From: Palaemon carinicauda
Taxonomy: Eukaryota; Arthropoda; Malacostraca; Decapoda; Palaemonidae
DNA length: 64,000 bases
Reading direction: 5' to 3'
Assembly (NCBI RefSeq): GCF_036898095.1
Contig: NC_090743.1
Coordinates: 20,329,479 to 20,393,478, forward strand
In this document: positions 62,440 through 64,000 of the stretch, piece after piece
Position numbering within the stretch: the stretch's first letter is position 1
Layout of the letters: each line of letters opens with the position of its first letter
Position numbers and translations under genes: made by a program
The notes under the pieces: generated by a model
The model's database searches: none
What the model saw: the letters and a program-made list of their open reading frames with translations, nothing else
Told to the model about the DNA's origin: nothing

Positions 62440-64000
62440 TTTGTTCCGTAACTGAATACAAACCACGCTATTTACATGGGGTAATTACTTTGGCGACAGC
62501 CGATGACGAGCCATAAAGTTTTAACAAGGGTTTCCTACCCCACCGCTAGCTAGCGGAGGGGGGGGGTAGGGAGGGGTAGCTAGCTACCCCTCCCCCTCAC
62601 ACACACCGGAGAATACCCCACATTACTTTTGGCTCGCATAGTGATCGTAGGTTTCCGCTCCTATGCTCTCTTGACGGCCATTATTGTTTTGTCTTCTAAC
62701 TTTCCTTTTCTTATACTGGGTATATTTAAACATTACTGATGTTTATATATATTTTTGTGTATAGAAAATGTAAGTTTCCTTTGCTTTCGGTGTTGTGCGG
62801 TGTGTATTGTGTACGTCTGCTAGAGTTCGCCGGCTTAGGCCACCACGATCTTTCCGTGATCACGGCCTTGCACTTCTAGGCCACCATGGTGGCCTTTCGT
62901 GGAGTCCGGCCCTTCTCTTGAGGTCGTTCACCTCTTACTCCGTACTACGCCTACGATAGCTTCTCAGTCCGAGTCGCTGTTTCGTTATTTGTCTCAATTA
63001 TTTTTATGAACATAATTGTGTTTAAACTTTTCCGTTCAGGGCTCACGTCCCTTCGGGGGTCGGTGATCCTTGGAACATTCAAAGTCAGTAGCATAATTAT
63101 AAGGTTATAATTCTGTTTGTTAACTTCGTTCCCCCCCCCCTCACCTGGGCAAGCAGGGTGGGGGAGGGGGGGCGCATACCTTCTTTCGTTCTTATGTTTT
63201 TTCCCTCGGGGTTTCTCTTCGGAGTTTCACCCGGGGGAAATTTCTGTTAAATAATTATTTTGTTTTATTTTCCAGTTTGCGATGCTGTTTCTTCGTGCCT
63301 ATTGTGTGCCTTCGAAGCAGAGCTGTCCTGTTATCCTGGGGAGTCGGCTTCTCCGCCGTCTCAAGGCGTTCGTCAGGGGCGTTTCCTTCTCTTAGAAGTT
63401 CCCCCATGACTACTGCCAGTTCTTCATTGCATCCTAGAATGACAAGGAGGTTCGCCTCCAGGGTAGTTAATTAACTTCCCTTTTTACTTCCTTGGTCTTT
63501 AGGCGGTTATGCTCTTGGGGCTGAGCGGCTGCCCTTGTGACTCGCTCAAGGGGCTGAGGGGTTGCAAGGCTAGACCATGGTACTAGCGACTATGCTCTTG
63601 GGGCTGAGCGGTCGTTTCTGTGGCTACGCTCAAGGGGCTGAGCAGCTGCAGGTTCAGTCTGGCCCTCTCTCGTTCGTGAGGGAGGCCTCACTAAGGGCTC
63701 CTCTTCGGAGAATTGCTCCTTTTGTCTCTTCTACGAAGTGTCCCCTCCCGTTCGCGTGAGAGGACACTCACAGAGACTCCTCTTCGGAGGATTGGTCATG
63801 TTACGTCTGCTGATCTCAGGGCCTTTCGGGGCTCCATCGACAGTCTCTTCTATGAAGTGATCACCTCTCTTGTTCGCGAGAGAGGCCACTCATAGAGACT
63901 CCTCTTCGGAGGATTGTTCCTGTTTACAACAGTTTGCTGTTCAATCACAGGGAAACTTCGGTTTCCTTTTTTCCGTGACCCTTCGGGGTCTCGGAGCTTA
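62440..64000 (+). mobile_element. DIRS-F, 5' part, runs off the window
   Basis: Starts TTTGTTCCGTAACTGAATAC, followed by a 5' ITR (62440-62630) with GGGGTAGCTAGCTACCCC. Then a leader and the hairpin-rich gag N-terminal region follow. Same family as D1 and E but in the opposite orientation. Its 3' part is outside the window. Confidence 0.85.
63180..64000 (+). pseudogene. DIRS-F gag N-terminal region with hairpin modules
   Basis: Frames 63277-63474, 63577-63759 and 63713-63895 carry phrases shared with D1 (RCCFFVP, SLLRSVPSRS, TETPLRRI, LFYEV). The DNA has repeated modules at 63724-63791 and 63843-63913: GTCTCTTCTACGAAGTG, a C/G-rich stem with GTTCGC loop, AGAGAC, then TCCTCTTCGGAGGA. Further TTCG-capped hairpins are at 63952-63967 and 63978-63991, and GCTCTTGGGGCTGAGC recurs around 63510-63640. 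Frame breaks make the protein uncertain. Confidence 0.65.

Overview
This is eukaryotic nuclear DNA, most likely from a decapod crustacean (shrimp-like). That assignment is an inference from the dense DIRS-type tyrosine-recombinase retrotransposons, a non-LTR element tailed by ATCA units, a tRNA-like SINE, and an ATT-microsatellite-linked interspersed repeat of a kind I associate with shrimp genomes. There is no prokaryotic gene organisation. Almost every long reading frame belongs to a mobile element. The only plausible host coding sequence is one short exon at 61893-62009.

The first 51.8 kb is a stack of nested retrotransposons. A young DIRS element (A, minus strand, 396-8516) interrupts a LINE ORF2 remnant. 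Further LINE and DIRS debris follows. DIRS-B (minus, 12642-19334) is cut off at its 5' side by DIRS-D1 (19335-19363 plus 26089-33083, minus), and D1's own terminal repeat was later hit by DIRS-C (plus, 19358-26088). A second LINE (minus, 33084-33958 plus 44239-45430) abuts D1 and is split by DIRS-E (minus, 33959-44238). Beyond it lie 3'-truncated relatives D2 (45431-48615), D3 (about 48850-51537) and a lone terminal repeat D4 (about 51600-51812).

From 51.8 to 59 kb the DNA is AT-rich and mostly non-coding. It holds a palindromic motif cluster, a SINE-like repeat, a composite direct/inverted repeat structure, a trinucleotide microsatellite with an attached interspersed repeat, and a short tandem repeat. 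A decayed plus-strand DIRS (G) occupies 58990-61628, then comes the host-like exon, then the 5' part of another DIRS (F, plus) running off the window at 62440-64000.

The DIRS elements show the expected plan: gag, then overlapping reverse transcriptase/RNase H/methylase-like pol, then tyrosine recombinase, bounded by inverted terminal repeats (ITRs), with an internal complementary region (ICR) next to the 3' ITR that equals the joined element ends. Several insertions can be read exactly: bases at the junctions are conserved and there is no target-site duplication, as expected for recombinase-mediated integration of a circle. The most unusual signals are tandem modules of UUCG-capped hairpins in the gag region of the D/E/F family, an in-frame candidate intron joining a Cys/His finger to DIRS-A gag, a 5S rRNA-like insertion inside DIRS-E pol, and repeated independent minisatellite growth in the middle of gag.
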